Shown here one piece after another: positions 18,447 to 25,357 of a DNA stretch of 34,469 bases (positions are counted from its first letter, which is position 1; the number at the start of each line of letters is the position of its first letter). The DNA is taken from positions 1 through 34,469 of IMG/VR virus record IMGVR_UViG_3300020201_000006; one strand, given 5' to 3'. The DNA is from a virus. Position numbers and translations under genes: made by a program. Below the pieces are notes generated by a model, which made no database searches, had not been told where the DNA came from, and saw nothing but the letters and a program-made list of their open reading frames with translations.

Positions 18447-18764
18447 ATGGAAAATTTAAAGCAAGTAGCAAAATTCGGAATTGAAATTTCTCACGTTATT
18501 GATAAAGCTTTAGTTGATAAAAAAATAGAGCTTTATGAGTTTCTCCCATTAATTCCATTACTTTTAAAGTCTCAATTTGTTTTTGAAAACATTAAACAAG
18601 TATCAAAAGAATGGAATGAATCAAGTTTTGAGCAAAAGCAATTACTAGTAAAAGAAGTAGAGCAATCGCTTGATCTTAATAATGATAAATTGGAACACAT
18701 CATCGAAGGTTCTTTATCTTTATTGTTAAATATTTCAATTCTTTATAAAACAGTGAAGGGGTAG
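18447..18764 (+). CDS. Hypothetical helical protein of the lysis cassette
   Basis: A 105-residue protein with a good ribosome site (AAGGAAGGTGC before ATG). It is helical with a Leu/Ile-rich middle (YEFLPLIPLLLKSQF) too short and charged at its edges to be a confident membrane span. It lies between the membrane protein and the 28-residue peptide. Similar proteins accompany phage lysis genes in other genomes, but I do not recognise a family. Confidence 0.6.
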   Translation: MENLKQVAKFGIEISHVIDKALVDKKIELYEFLPLIPLLLKSQFVFENIKQVSKEWNESSFEQKQLLVKEVEQSLDLNNDKLEHIIEGSLSLLLNISILYKTVKG

Positions 18765-18767
18765 AAT

Positions 18768-18854
18768 ATGTTTTTTATTATCCAATTAATCAAGGCCTTA
18801 CCTGTTGTTCTATCAGTACTTAGAGAATTGAAAGAATTCAAAAAAAATAAATGA
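18768..18854 (+). CDS. 28-residue membrane peptide, possible holin component
   Basis: A tiny ORF with a strong AAGGGG site five bases before the ATG. The peptide has a hydrophobic helix (FFIIQLIKALPVVLSVL) followed by a basic tail (KEFKKNK), a positive-inside pattern. Its stop overlaps the amidase ATG as ATGA, so amidase translation is probably coupled to it. The ribosome site, the overlap and the position directly before the endolysin support a real gene; its role as holin or leader peptide is inference. Confidence 0.6.
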   Translation: MFFIIQLIKALPVVLSVLRELKEFKKNK

Positions 18855-19462
18855 CTCCTGAATTCTACCCTTTGGCTAAAACGCACGGCCCTAGCATGAA
18901 AGCACAGGGCAATTACCCTTTGCTATGGCCTGAAGGGGCGATCATTCACTACACAGGATCAAGCTCTCTAGCAGGGACATTCAAAGCAGCTTTTGATAAT
19001 GAATATTGCTTTTATCTCATAGATAGAAATGGAGATATTTATCAAAGATTTAAATCTCATGAATGGGGTTTTCATGCTGGTCAATCTATTTGCCCAAAAA
19101 CTAAAAGAAACTTTGTGCATAGATTTTACGCAGGCATTGAAATAGAAAGCTTTGGTAAACTAACAGAAGAAAAAGAAACCTATAAAACATATTTTGGGCG
19201 TAAAATAGAAAAAAACTTAGTAAGAAAAGTTTTAAAAGATGATGATGAATCAAGAATAGGATCATGGGAAAAATTTACTAAAGCACAAGAAACTTCACTT
19301 ATAAATCTTCTGACATGGCTACATTCTTCAAACCCAAATGTGTTCCATATGGAACAAGTTTTTGCACATCATGAGGTTAGTCCAAAAAGAAAAATTGATA
19401 TAGGCGGTTGTTTAAGCTATTCGATGAAATCTTTTAGGGACTTACTCATAGGCAGTGTTTGA
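18851..19462 (+). CDS. Endolysin: N-acetylmuramoyl-L-alanine amidase (Amidase_2)
   Basis: A 203-residue zinc amidase that would cleave the MurNAc-L-Ala bond of peptidoglycan to release progeny. The fold is visible in order: IIHYTGSS with zinc ligand His33, a FYLIDRNGDIYQRF strand pair, a GIEIES strand, and FAHHEVSPKRKIDIGG, where His173 and Asp183 match the AmpD-type ligands in the HxxIxPxRKxDPG motif. There is no signal peptide, so access to the wall needs a holin. Translation is coupled by ATGA to the 28-residue membrane peptide. A cysteine-rich lipoprotein gene overlaps its 3' end on the other strand. Confidence 0.9.
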   Translation: MTPEFYPLAKTHGPSMKAQGNYPLLWPEGAIIHYTGSSSLAGTFKAAFDNEYCFYLIDRNGDIYQRFKSHEWGFHAGQSICPKTKRNFVHRFYAGIEIESFGKLTEEKETYKTYFGRKIEKNLVRKVLKDDDESRIGSWEKFTKAQETSLINLLTWLHSSNPNVFHMEQVFAHHEVSPKRKIDIGGCLSYSMKSFRDLLIGSV

Positions 19463-19582
19463 ACAATCACAACGATCATCCCAAAGGCCTAATTTTAGTC
19501 TCTCGCTATGTTTACAATAACTTTTACAACCTTGGTAAGTTTGGCAAGATACTAGCAGTAAGAGAAATATTAATCTAATCAA
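19442..19582 (-). CDS. 46-residue Cys-rich lipoprotein (TTG start)
   Basis: The frame opens at TTG 19582, overlapping the stop of the upstream gene, and ends at TAA 19444-19442 inside the amidase 3' end on the other strand. The peptide begins with Ile-Arg, a hydrophobic run IFLLLLV and a lipobox LVSC, so it fits a signal peptidase II substrate with lipidated Cys13. The mature part of 34 residues contains six cysteines in total. Candidates are an outer-membrane spanin subunit (Rz1-like) or a superinfection-exclusion lipoprotein. The start is not ATG and no strong Shine-Dalgarno is present, so confidence is limited. Confidence 0.45.
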   Translation of the reverse strand: MIRLIFLLLLVSCQTYQGCKSYCKHSERLKLGLWDDRCDCSNTAYE

Positions 19583-19946
19583 TTTCAATTTCTTTAGTTT
19601 CAGTTTTTATAATAGTCATGCTAGGGTCAAGGTAGTCTTCGTTATCCCATATAGTTTGATATACGTAAGTACCCTGCTCATAAGTATATCTATAAAGCGT
19701 AACTTTTATTTTTTCATTTGTTTCTACTCCAACTTTTAACACTTTAAGTAGAGGGTATTCACTTTTTTTGTGGAACTTCCCATTAGCCATAAAAGATAGT
19801 GCTACAAGGTAATCAGGGTCTGGAAATTTAACAAAAATAGGGTGCTTGCTACTACGATCAATAAATGTAACAACACCTATCATGCTATCCCACTCTACTT
19901 TATCCCCAACTTCTAGCCCTAAATCTGGTAATTTTTCTTCATTCAT
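19575..19946 (-). CDS. Hypothetical protein, small SH3/KOW-like
   Basis: A 123-residue soluble protein preceded by GGAGATTAAAAA before ATG. Residues 10-45 have the pattern of a small beta barrel (LEVGDKVEWDSMIGVVTFID then PIFVKFPD), often seen in phage DNA- or RNA-related accessory proteins. It is the second to last gene of the leftward operon, behind the adenine methyltransferase. No function can be assigned. Confidence 0.65.
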   Translation of the reverse strand: MNEEKLPDLGLEVGDKVEWDSMIGVVTFIDRSSKHPIFVKFPDPDYLVALSFMANGKFHKKSEYPLLKVLKVGVETNEKIKVTLYRYTYEQGTYVYQTIWDNEDYLDPSMTIIKTETKEIEID

Positions 19947-19978
19947 TTTTTAATCTCCATTGATTTGTTCTGGGGTGG

Positions 19979-20476
19979 TCATAGCTTCCTCTCTACTGTC
20001 ACAAGCGTATCTGAATGAGCCGATCCGTGTGAGACGATTAATATCTCAATTATTTCGTAGCCTCGCTTCTTCCCCATACACGTCGTTGAATAGCCTAAGC
20101 TTAAAACTATGTCGCCCGTTGTTTGCTTGCTTGCTATGATGTCCCGTTCAATTGTCCATCTAATACAGTTTTGCGAATCCTTCTGTGTGAACCCCACGTC
20201 CACGCTGTTGTATAGTTCCTTGATCTGTCTGAGCGTATAGGGAGGATCAAAGATGACAAAGTTAATAGTCTCAACCTGTCTTAAGAAGTCGTCAGCTTTA
20301 AGGTGAAACATGGCTTCAGTGGCAGGGTTGAAATCGTTTGTGATCTGGCAAAGTTTACAATTCTTAGCGAATGGATCAACCGTTACACCGAATGTGTAGC
20401 GTTCGTATATTTCTCTAATAGGCTTAATTGTCAATGTGTCGCCGTTTGGCATGTTCCACTTTCTTGTAATGATCAT
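19979..20476 (-). CDS. N6-adenine DNA methyltransferase (orphan)
   Basis: Start chosen at ATG 20476, which forms an ATGA overlap with the upstream stop (20475-20473); this gives 165 residues. An upstream in-frame ATG at 20521 would overlap by 49 bases. Motif IV is IFDPPYT, the DPPY hallmark of adenine methyltransferases. A TNDFNP segment and the VDPFAKN segment before it fit the AdoMet-binding half in small phage and plasmid adenine methyltransferases. It would methylate adenine in phage DNA, giving protection from restriction or regulating packaging or transcription. No restriction enzyme is encoded nearby. Confidence 0.8.
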   Translation of the reverse strand: MIITRKWNMPNGDTLTIKPIREIYERYTFGVTVDPFAKNCKLCQITNDFNPATEAMFHLKADDFLRQVETINFVIFDPPYTLRQIKELYNSVDVGFTQKDSQNCIRWTIERDIIASKQTTGDIVLSLGYSTTCMGKKRGYEIIEILIVSHGSAHSDTLVTVERKL

Positions 20477-20880
20477 TTTTCTTCTTTTTCTAACCATTCT
20501 GGTCGATTTTTCTTGATCCATTCGTTTACATTAATTTTTTCAGTACGGACCACTTCGCAAGAAAAAAGTTCGTAGTTATCTATACAAGCTTGCACAAAGA
20601 TTTCACAAGCTTCTTTAATTTTATTGTACTTATGCTCTATCAAATCATCACTAGGATGCCCATGATACTCGTTTAGGTAATCCATAGCTGAATCCAAGAT
20701 AACTGAATTTAAATATTTAACATTAATTGGAATATGGTCAAAGCCATAAACTTCAAGTTCACCTTCATTCGTACCATTAAAATCTAAATACTGTTCTATA
20801 GCGCAATCTATTTCACAGCTACTTAAATATTCATCGTCTTCGCTGCATGACCAAGCTATTGCTTTTCTTTCTTCACTCAT
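20473..20880 (-). CDS. Hypothetical acidic protein between two methyltransferases
   Basis: Start chosen at ATG 20880 because AGGAGAG lies five bases upstream; this gives 135 residues. Upstream in-frame ATGs (to 20913) lack such a site. The protein is acidic (Glu/Asp-rich), has a Cys cluster near its start and end, and looks soluble. It overlaps the cytosine methyltransferase stop by eight bases and the adenine methyltransferase start by ATGA, so the three are translated as a set. No family was recognised; a partner or regulator of the methyltransferases is possible. Confidence 0.65.
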   Translation of the reverse strand: MSEERKAIAWSCSEDDEYLSSCEIDCAIEQYLDFNGTNEGELEVYGFDHIPINVKYLNSVILDSAMDYLNEYHGHPSDDLIEHKYNKIKEACEIFVQACIDNYELFSCEVVRTEKINVNEWIKKNRPEWLEKEEK

Positions 20881-21619
20881 TTTTACTCTCCTCATGATAT
20901 AAAATCCTCTCACCTATAATGCTCGCAATTTGCGGCACAATAGAATTGCCTAAAGCCTTTACTCTACTCGCTCTATCTTTGTCCAGTTCTGAGGGTAGCC
21001 CATCATCCACTCGACAAATTGAGGGTTCAACTTCCCACCTATCACTGAAACCAGAGGTGGCTTTTGTCCACCACTCGGATTTTTCTTCCTTGGTGGTAAA
21101 GGATGGCCAGAATCGAAAGTTGTTGGGGTTGGGTAGGTAGGCAACGATCCAGACCCTCTCTCTGAGGTGCGGGGCACCAACGGATCTCGCTGGAATAACT
21201 TGCCATTCTGCATCGAACCCGATTTCATGCAAATCTTTGAGGACGGTTGCAAATCCGTTATTGAGCAAATTTCGTACGTTTTCGATAATGATCCATCTTG
21301 GCTTAACTTCTTTAATAATTCTTTTGTACTCAAACCAAAGACCTGATCTTGTTTCATTTGTTATGCCTTTTTTTAATCCTGCGACTGAAATATCTTGGCA
21401 GGGAAATCCGCCACAAATTACATCATACTCAGTTTCTTTGCACGTTAATTTTTTTATATCTTCAAATATCGGCACATTCGGATAATGTTTTTTTAAAACT
21501 TTTTGGCAGAACTTATCTATCTCGCAAAACGCCACAGTCTCAAAGCCTTGTAGGTGGTCAAGGCCATAGCTGAATCCACCAATACCAGAAAATAAATCGA
21601 GTACCTTTAATTTATTCAT
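20873..21619 (-). CDS. C5-cytosine DNA methyltransferase (orphan)
   Basis: A 248-residue Dcm-type enzyme with motifs in canonical order: I, DLFSGIGG (residues 8-15, AdoMet); IV, GGFPCQDIS with catalytic Cys74; VI, IIENV with Glu113; VIII, ARSVGAPHLRERVW (144-157); and X, ALGNSIVP near residue 228. It is shorter than cellular enzymes (usually over 300), mainly because the target-recognition region (about 165-215) is small. It would methylate cytosine in a specific DNA motif to protect the genome from host restriction. No cognate endonuclease is present. A membrane peptide gene overlaps its start by eight bases. Confidence 0.92.
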   Translation of the reverse strand: MNKLKVLDLFSGIGGFSYGLDHLQGFETVAFCEIDKFCQKVLKKHYPNVPIFEDIKKLTCKETEYDVICGGFPCQDISVAGLKKGITNETRSGLWFEYKRIIKEVKPRWIIIENVRNLLNNGFATVLKDLHEIGFDAEWQVIPARSVGAPHLRERVWIVAYLPNPNNFRFWPSFTTKEEKSEWWTKATSGFSDRWEVEPSICRVDDGLPSELDKDRASRVKALGNSIVPQIASIIGERILYHEESKNE

Positions 21620-21713
21620 TTAGTCTCTCTTTATACAAAACCCAAAGCAAATAAACTAAAAAAATAGCTGACTGCACAAAAACAATTATTGCTAAATATT
21701 TAAACCAGATCAT
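21612..21713 (-). CDS. 33-residue membrane peptide
   Basis: The ORF has ATG at 21713 with GAAGGTG four bases upstream and stops at TAA 21614-21612, inside the start of the cytosine methyltransferase. The peptide is a single hydrophobic helix (YLAIIVFVQSAIFLVYLLWVL) with a charged end, starting MIWFK. It overlaps the preceding gene by 14 bases. The ribosome site and the tight overlaps on both sides support translation. Function is unknown. Confidence 0.55.
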   Translation of the reverse strand: MIWFKYLAIIVFVQSAIFLVYLLWVLYKERLNE

Positions 21714-21897
21714 TTTCACCTTCACTAGGAAACTCTTTTACAAATTCATTCCACTGGATAAGCGCACGATCATCCATTTCAAGGTGCGATACAGAAGGAT
21801 GCGTCAATAACATTAGCTTTTTTAGTAGCGTCAGTTTTCTTCTTAGTAAGTTATAACTTGAGTCTTTTTTTACTACTTTTTTCTTTTTCATTTTCAT
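21700..21897 (-). CDS. Hypothetical small basic protein
   Basis: Start chosen at ATG 21897, in an ATGA overlap with the stop of the TTG-started gene upstream (21896-21894); an ATG at 21891 with better spacing from GGGAAG is an alternative, and a GTG at 21906 is less likely. The 65-residue protein starts with a run of lysines (MKMKKKKVVKK) and continues with a helix LLRRKLTLLKKLMLL. It resembles small nucleic-acid-binding proteins in composition only. Confidence 0.55.
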   Translation of the reverse strand: MKMKKKKVVKKDSSYNLLRRKLTLLKKLMLLTHPSVSHLEMDDRALIQWNEFVKEFPSEGENDLV

Positions 21898-22061
21898 TCT
21901 TCCCACTTAAACTTGATTTGTTCTTCATCTGTTTCTTGTCTTCTCTTTTCTTCCTGCCACTTATCGCCATAGGCATCTTGCATTGATTCATCTAAAAGCC
22001 TATGTGATTCTTTTGTGTCTCTAATCATCTCTTTAACGAGCTCTAAAATACTTTTTTTCAA
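21894..22061 (-). CDS. 55-residue hypothetical protein with TTG start
   Basis: This gene has no ATG start at its head. AGGAG lies seven bases before TTG at 22061, and the TTG overlaps the upstream stop codon (TTGA). The reading frame then runs 55 codons to TGA 21896-21894, which itself overlaps the next ATG. The protein is highly charged and helical (begins KKSILELVKEMIRD, ends EEQIKFKWEE). The overlaps on both ends and the ribosome site make it convincing. Function is unknown. Confidence 0.6.
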   Translation of the reverse strand: MKKSILELVKEMIRDTKESHRLLDESMQDAYGDKWQEEKRRQETDEEQIKFKWEE

Positions 22062-22252
22062 TGCATTTCTCCTAATTGAAAGTTTAAAAGGAACTCTTGA
22101 TTTGCTACTATTAACATTTCAGTTTCTTTTATCGCTTCCCTAATTCTTCTTTTACCATTGTCATGCACAGCTGTTATTGCTAGTTCTTCTAGCACAAGCT
22201 TTTTCTGTTTTAAATCAATTAATCTATCATTTACAACTATTTCCCATTCCAT
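22058..22252 (-). CDS. Hypothetical 64-residue helical protein
   Basis: Start chosen at ATG 22252 (MEWEIV), inside the end of the helicase gene; the in-frame TTG at 22270 is less likely. GGGAG lies eleven bases upstream, within the helicase coding region. The protein is helical with an acidic/basic alternation (DLKQKKLVLEELAI). It sits in the chain of overlapping small genes of the leftward operon. No family was recognised. Confidence 0.55.
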   Translation of the reverse strand: MEWEIVVNDRLIDLKQKKLVLEELAITAVHDNGKRRIREAIKETEMLIVANQEFLLNFQLGEMH

Positions 22253-23670
22253 ATAGCTACGATCTCCCAAAAGTTACCACTATCTCTTTTAAACTTAATT
22301 CTACTACCTATTTTAATGGCTTTAGAATGAGCATGAAATCTAATTCTACCAAAATTATGCTTAATCGGATAAAAGAGCTCATAATAATGATTAGTCGTGT
22401 AAACTTCAATCTTAGCTGATTTATCGCTATAAGTAGGCTTGATGATAATATTAGTGACCTCTATCTCATCCATACTATTTTTTAGAAAAGCTTCAGCTTG
22501 CAATTTGTCAGTAATGACCACTTTAAAAATGTAACCACATTCACAGATTTTAATTTGTGGTTTAACTAATGCCAGACACGCAGGGCATTTCTTGGGATAA
22601 AATTCAGGAGCAATACCTTTGGAATCTTTTCTAATTGATTCTGTAATATCCTCGTAAAATCCTAGAGTTTCTACAGTTTGACCATAATCTAGAAATAGAC
22701 AATCAAGCTTACCTTCAAAATAGCGAACGCCACGACCTGCCAACTGACAATAAAAGCTTTTTGACCTGGTTGGTCTCATATTGGTAATACAATCGACAGA
22801 AGGGATATCCAGGCCTTTATAAATTGCCATCACACCTATAAGATATTTTACTTTTCCATCTTTAAATTTATTTATTCTTTCTTCTCTATCATCAAGCTTT
22901 AACCCTGAGTGATAAGCCAAGGAACTATCTAGTATACTCTCAACGTAATTAGCATGATCGATACCGGTACACATTATAATAATCTTTTTCCTATTACTAG
23001 TTCTTGCGATCATATCTATCACTTGGGATTTAACTTTATCTTTTTCTATTTCATAAACTTTTTGTAACTCGCTTTCTTTATAGTCTCCATTTACGATTGA
23101 AACATTTTTAAGACTTATTTTAGTTTCTTCTTTCTCACAACCATAGACCATAGGAGTTATTATTTTACGCTCTAGTAACTCATTTGCCGTCATTGCATAA
23201 GTTAATTTATTAAAAAACTTATCCTCTCCATATATTGCCATGCCTTTAGCGTTGTACGGGGTAGCAGTAAAACCAATTATAATGCCTTGAAAATCTTTTA
23301 AAAATTTAGATGTTCTTGAATATCCTGAATGGACTTCATCGACTATTAAGATTGAAAAATCTATCTTCTTTAAAGATTGAATCGTTCCTACGGTGATGGT
23401 TTTTAATTCCTTGCGGTTTAAACTACCACAGTAAACGCCAACGTCACTTGTAAAGTGCGCTAACTTCTCTACCGTTTGCTTTACTAAAAATACTGAATCC
23501 ATAACGATCAGAACACTATTTCCTTTCTCTTCTGCCATTTTAGCAATGGCACAAAAGACAATAGTTTTACCGAAGCTACATGGTGCTTTAACTAGTAGCC
23601 TTTTTTCACCACTAGTTAAAGCTAGTCTCATTTTGCTTATGCAATCTTCTTGGTAATCTCTTAATTTCAT
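22237..23670 (-). CDS. SF2 DNA helicase (DEAD/DEAH-type, phage replication)
   Basis: A 477-residue superfamily 2 helicase. Motif I is APCSFGKT (29-36), motif II DEVH (111-114), motif III TAT (135-137) and motif VI QLAGRGVR (309-316). A zinc ribbon follows with Cys362, Cys365, Cys376 and Cys378 (CPAC and CECG), as in UvsW- or type III-restriction-like phage helicases. It would remodel DNA branches or unwind duplex during replication and recombination. It lies one base downstream of the single-strand binding protein gene, within an operon with the Sak4-like ATPase, which fits a recombination-dependent replication role. It is distinct from the primase-helicase at 25358. Confidence 0.88.
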   Translation of the reverse strand: MKLRDYQEDCISKMRLALTSGEKRLLVKAPCSFGKTIVFCAIAKMAEEKGNSVLIVMDSVFLVKQTVEKLAHFTSDVGVYCGSLNRKELKTITVGTIQSLKKIDFSILIVDEVHSGYSRTSKFLKDFQGIIIGFTATPYNAKGMAIYGEDKFFNKLTYAMTANELLERKIITPMVYGCEKEETKISLKNVSIVNGDYKESELQKVYEIEKDKVKSQVIDMIARTSNRKKIIIMCTGIDHANYVESILDSSLAYHSGLKLDDREERINKFKDGKVKYLIGVMAIYKGLDIPSVDCITNMRPTRSKSFYCQLAGRGVRYFEGKLDCLFLDYGQTVETLGFYEDITESIRKDSKGIAPEFYPKKCPACLALVKPQIKICECGYIFKVVITDKLQAEAFLKNSMDEIEVTNIIIKPTYSDKSAKIEVYTTNHYYELFYPIKHNFGRIRFHAHSKAIKIGSRIKFKRDSGNFWEIVAIWNGK

Positions 23671-23671
23671 T

Positions 23672-24100
23672 TTAGAAAGGTATGTCCTGAGTTTTGATTG
23701 ATTGAGCAGGTGTTAATTTGCTGATAGCGATATAAGAAGATACTTCAGCTTTATCGCCCCATGTTGGATCAACTTTTATTTTAGTTTTAAAAGCCACTTC
23801 TTTATTTGCTAGCTGAGTAAATTCAAAAGTTTTTAATGATTCAGGAGAAAAGCCAATAGCTAGTGCCATTTCTTTTAATTGTCCCATACCGATTTCAACA
23901 GCTTTAGGATTTGGGTTTTTAGTACTAAAATTACTCCAAATCTTTCTACCAGTAAAACCATGTGAAGCAATAGTAAATTCAACTTTTAAATATTCACCAT
24001 TGCCGGCGGTTGTGGTCTTGGTCTCTACTCCTGTAATTACTCCTGTATATGTTCCAGGTGGCAAAACGGCGTTCGGTGTTTCATAAGTGCTTAAATCCAT
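23672..24100 (-). CDS. DUF669-type single-stranded DNA-binding protein
   Basis: A 142-residue protein whose layout matches DUF669: N-terminal YETPNAVLPPGTYTGVITGVE, then YLKVEFTI and GRKIWSNF strands of an OB-like fold, and a helix LKEMALAIGF. It ends in the residues TQDIPF. The last four match the DIPF tip of bacterial SSB, which recruits partner proteins, so this protein probably binds ssDNA and docks replication or recombination enzymes. It lies two bases after the Sak4-like gene, a pairing known for Sak4 and its cognate SSB in other phages. The DIPF match is seen directly; its partner-binding role is inferred. Confidence 0.8.
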   Translation of the reverse strand: MDLSTYETPNAVLPPGTYTGVITGVETKTTTAGNGEYLKVEFTIASHGFTGRKIWSNFSTKNPNPKAVEIGMGQLKEMALAIGFSPESLKTFEFTQLANKEVAFKTKIKVDPTWGDKAEVSSYIAISKLTPAQSIKTQDIPF

Positions 24101-24102
24101 AA

Positions 24103-24828
24103 TTATTTCCCTTTTGTTGGCGCAAGTATCTTATTGATAATTGCTGTTAAATTTGGTTTTTCAAAAGATTCTAATTTTCCTGATCTATCTTTAGCGAGAT
24201 AATTTTCTCCAGTGCTAGTTAAAAGCAATCTTTCTTTTTTCCCTTCAATTTCAAATAAATCATAATAAAAAACTTCATCAAAGAAAGCAGGCAAACGATT
24301 TGCAATCTTTCCAGCGATATCTACACCGTAAAATCTTCTTTGAAAATCATCTACTTCGATTTTATCTAGTGCCATGACAATAATTGCGTAAGATTTTAAA
24401 TCACGGATTGATTTTATAATGTTTAACATTGCATCGTTATATTCGCCCCACAATTTCATGGCATCTTTTTTATCAGGATGTGCTAGTTTTAATTTTTCAA
24501 CTAAGTTTTGCGATATTTCTGTTAACGAATCAACGATAACATAATCGTATTTTGCCTTTACTTCATCTGTTTGAAAAACTTTTAAAGCATGTAGAAATTT
24601 ATCATGTCTGACATGTCTTTCTAGTTCTTTACCGTGGGCATCAACAGCACAATCATATACTGCTAAATTTTTATCAGCTATGGACCTTAAGCCATTTTCC
24701 AGTGAGATAATGCAGGTCTTTAAAGGGTTGGGAGTAGTAGCAGCTAAGGTAGTTTTTCCAATACCTGATTTACCGTAGATTAAGAATGATAATGAGTCTT
24801 TAATAGATGCACTTGTCGTGGTGAACAT
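24103..24828 (-). CDS. Sak4-like RecA-family ATPase (AAA_24)
   Basis: Start chosen at ATG 24828, preceded by AAAGGA six bases upstream; the open frame runs further upstream to 24897 but there crosses the leader hairpin. The 241-residue protein has a Walker A motif GKSGIGKT (residues 19-26), a Walker B-like YDYVIVDS segment and a C-terminal half lacking the extra domains of full RecA. This is the pattern of AAA_24 / Sak4 short recombinases, which promote single-strand annealing with a cognate SSB. The adjacent DUF669 gene fits that role. It is the first gene of the leftward operon. Confidence 0.82.
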   Translation of the reverse strand: MFTTTSASIKDSLSFLIYGKSGIGKTTLAATTPNPLKTCIISLENGLRSIADKNLAVYDCAVDAHGKELERHVRHDKFLHALKVFQTDEVKAKYDYVIVDSLTEISQNLVEKLKLAHPDKKDAMKLWGEYNDAMLNIIKSIRDLKSYAIIVMALDKIEVDDFQRRFYGVDIAGKIANRLPAFFDEVFYYDLFEIEGKKERLLLTSTGENYLAKDRSGKLESFEKPNLTAIINKILAPTKGK

Positions 24829-24878
24829 TTTTTTCCTTTTAGCAAAATTTAGATAACAAAGTTTTGCTAGCTTAAAAT

Positions 24879-24902
24879 AAAAAAGGGAGTTTTGCAACTC
24901 CC
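24879..24902 (-). terminator. Leader terminator / attenuator before the leftward operon
   Basis: GGGAGTT and AACTCCC form a perfect 7-bp stem with a TTGC loop (24885-24902). Reading on the minus strand it is followed by TTTTTTATTTT, a clean U-tract; on the plus strand no such tract follows. It therefore stops leftward transcription between the promoters near 25000 and the Sak4-like ATG at 24828. This placement suggests attenuation or antitermination control. Confidence 0.8.
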
Positions 24903-24971
24903 TAATTACTTTGTTTTTCTATTTTACAAAAGAAAAAAAATCCTACAATCTAATAATCTAATAAATAATAA

Positions 24972-25000
24972 AAGATAAACAAGATTGCAAGGCATGACAA
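24972..25000 (-). promoter_or_regulatory. Candidate leftward sigma70 promoter, proximal
   Basis: On the minus strand TTGTCA (25000-24995) and TATCTT (24977-24972) are separated by 17 bases. It would transcribe toward the leader terminator and the Sak4-like gene. The -10 box is not ideal, so the call is tentative. Confidence 0.45.
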
Positions 25001-25004
25001 CCTT

Positions 25005-25034
25005 ATCTTACCAAATCTTTTACAATTACGTCAA
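25005..25034 (-). promoter_or_regulatory. Candidate leftward sigma70 promoter, distal
   Basis: On the minus strand TTGACG (25034-25029) and TAAGAT (25010-25005) are separated by 18 bases. It lies in the 224-bp divergent gap between the leftward recombination operon and the rightward zinc-ribbon gene. No equally good rightward promoter was found there. Confidence 0.5.
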
Positions 25035-25052
25035 CAAACAAGGAGAGTTAAA

Positions 25053-25355
25053 ATGCTGCGCCCTATTACTGCAAATGTCCCATGTCCATTTTGTGAATCA
25101 AGTCACACTCATTTAGTGAGTACTAAAATTTATCAAATTATTGATGAATCTATCGGAAGCCTTTATTACAAATTTACACCTATTGGAGAGTTAACAATCC
25201 ATCCTACTACCGAATATGACCACTCTTTATTTATTGGGCGGCCAAGAAATGCAATGCTTAGAACTTTTACATGTGAAAATCTTGGACATGAATACACAGT
25301 TAGAGACATGGAACATAAAGGGCAATTAGAGCGAACAATAGAAGGGGATATTTAA
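25053..25355 (+). CDS. Small zinc-ribbon-like protein
   Basis: A 100-residue protein with AAGGAGAG before ATG. Cys11 and Cys14 (CPFC) form a knuckle near the N-terminus and another Cys/His pair (CENLGH) follows near residue 75, giving a possible zinc site. It directly precedes the primase-helicase gene by two bases, so a role in replication or transcription control is likely. Family not recognised. Confidence 0.65.
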   Translation: MLRPITANVPCPFCESSHTHLVSTKIYQIIDESIGSLYYKFTPIGELTIHPTTEYDHSLFIGRPRNAMLRTFTCENLGHEYTVRDMEHKGQLERTIEGDI

Positions 25356-25357
25356 AT

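Noticed and set aside
20959-21357. 132-residue frame antisense-frame within the cytosine methyltransferase gene
   Set aside because: Same strand but in a different frame, inside an enzyme gene with all motifs in order; no separate ribosome site.
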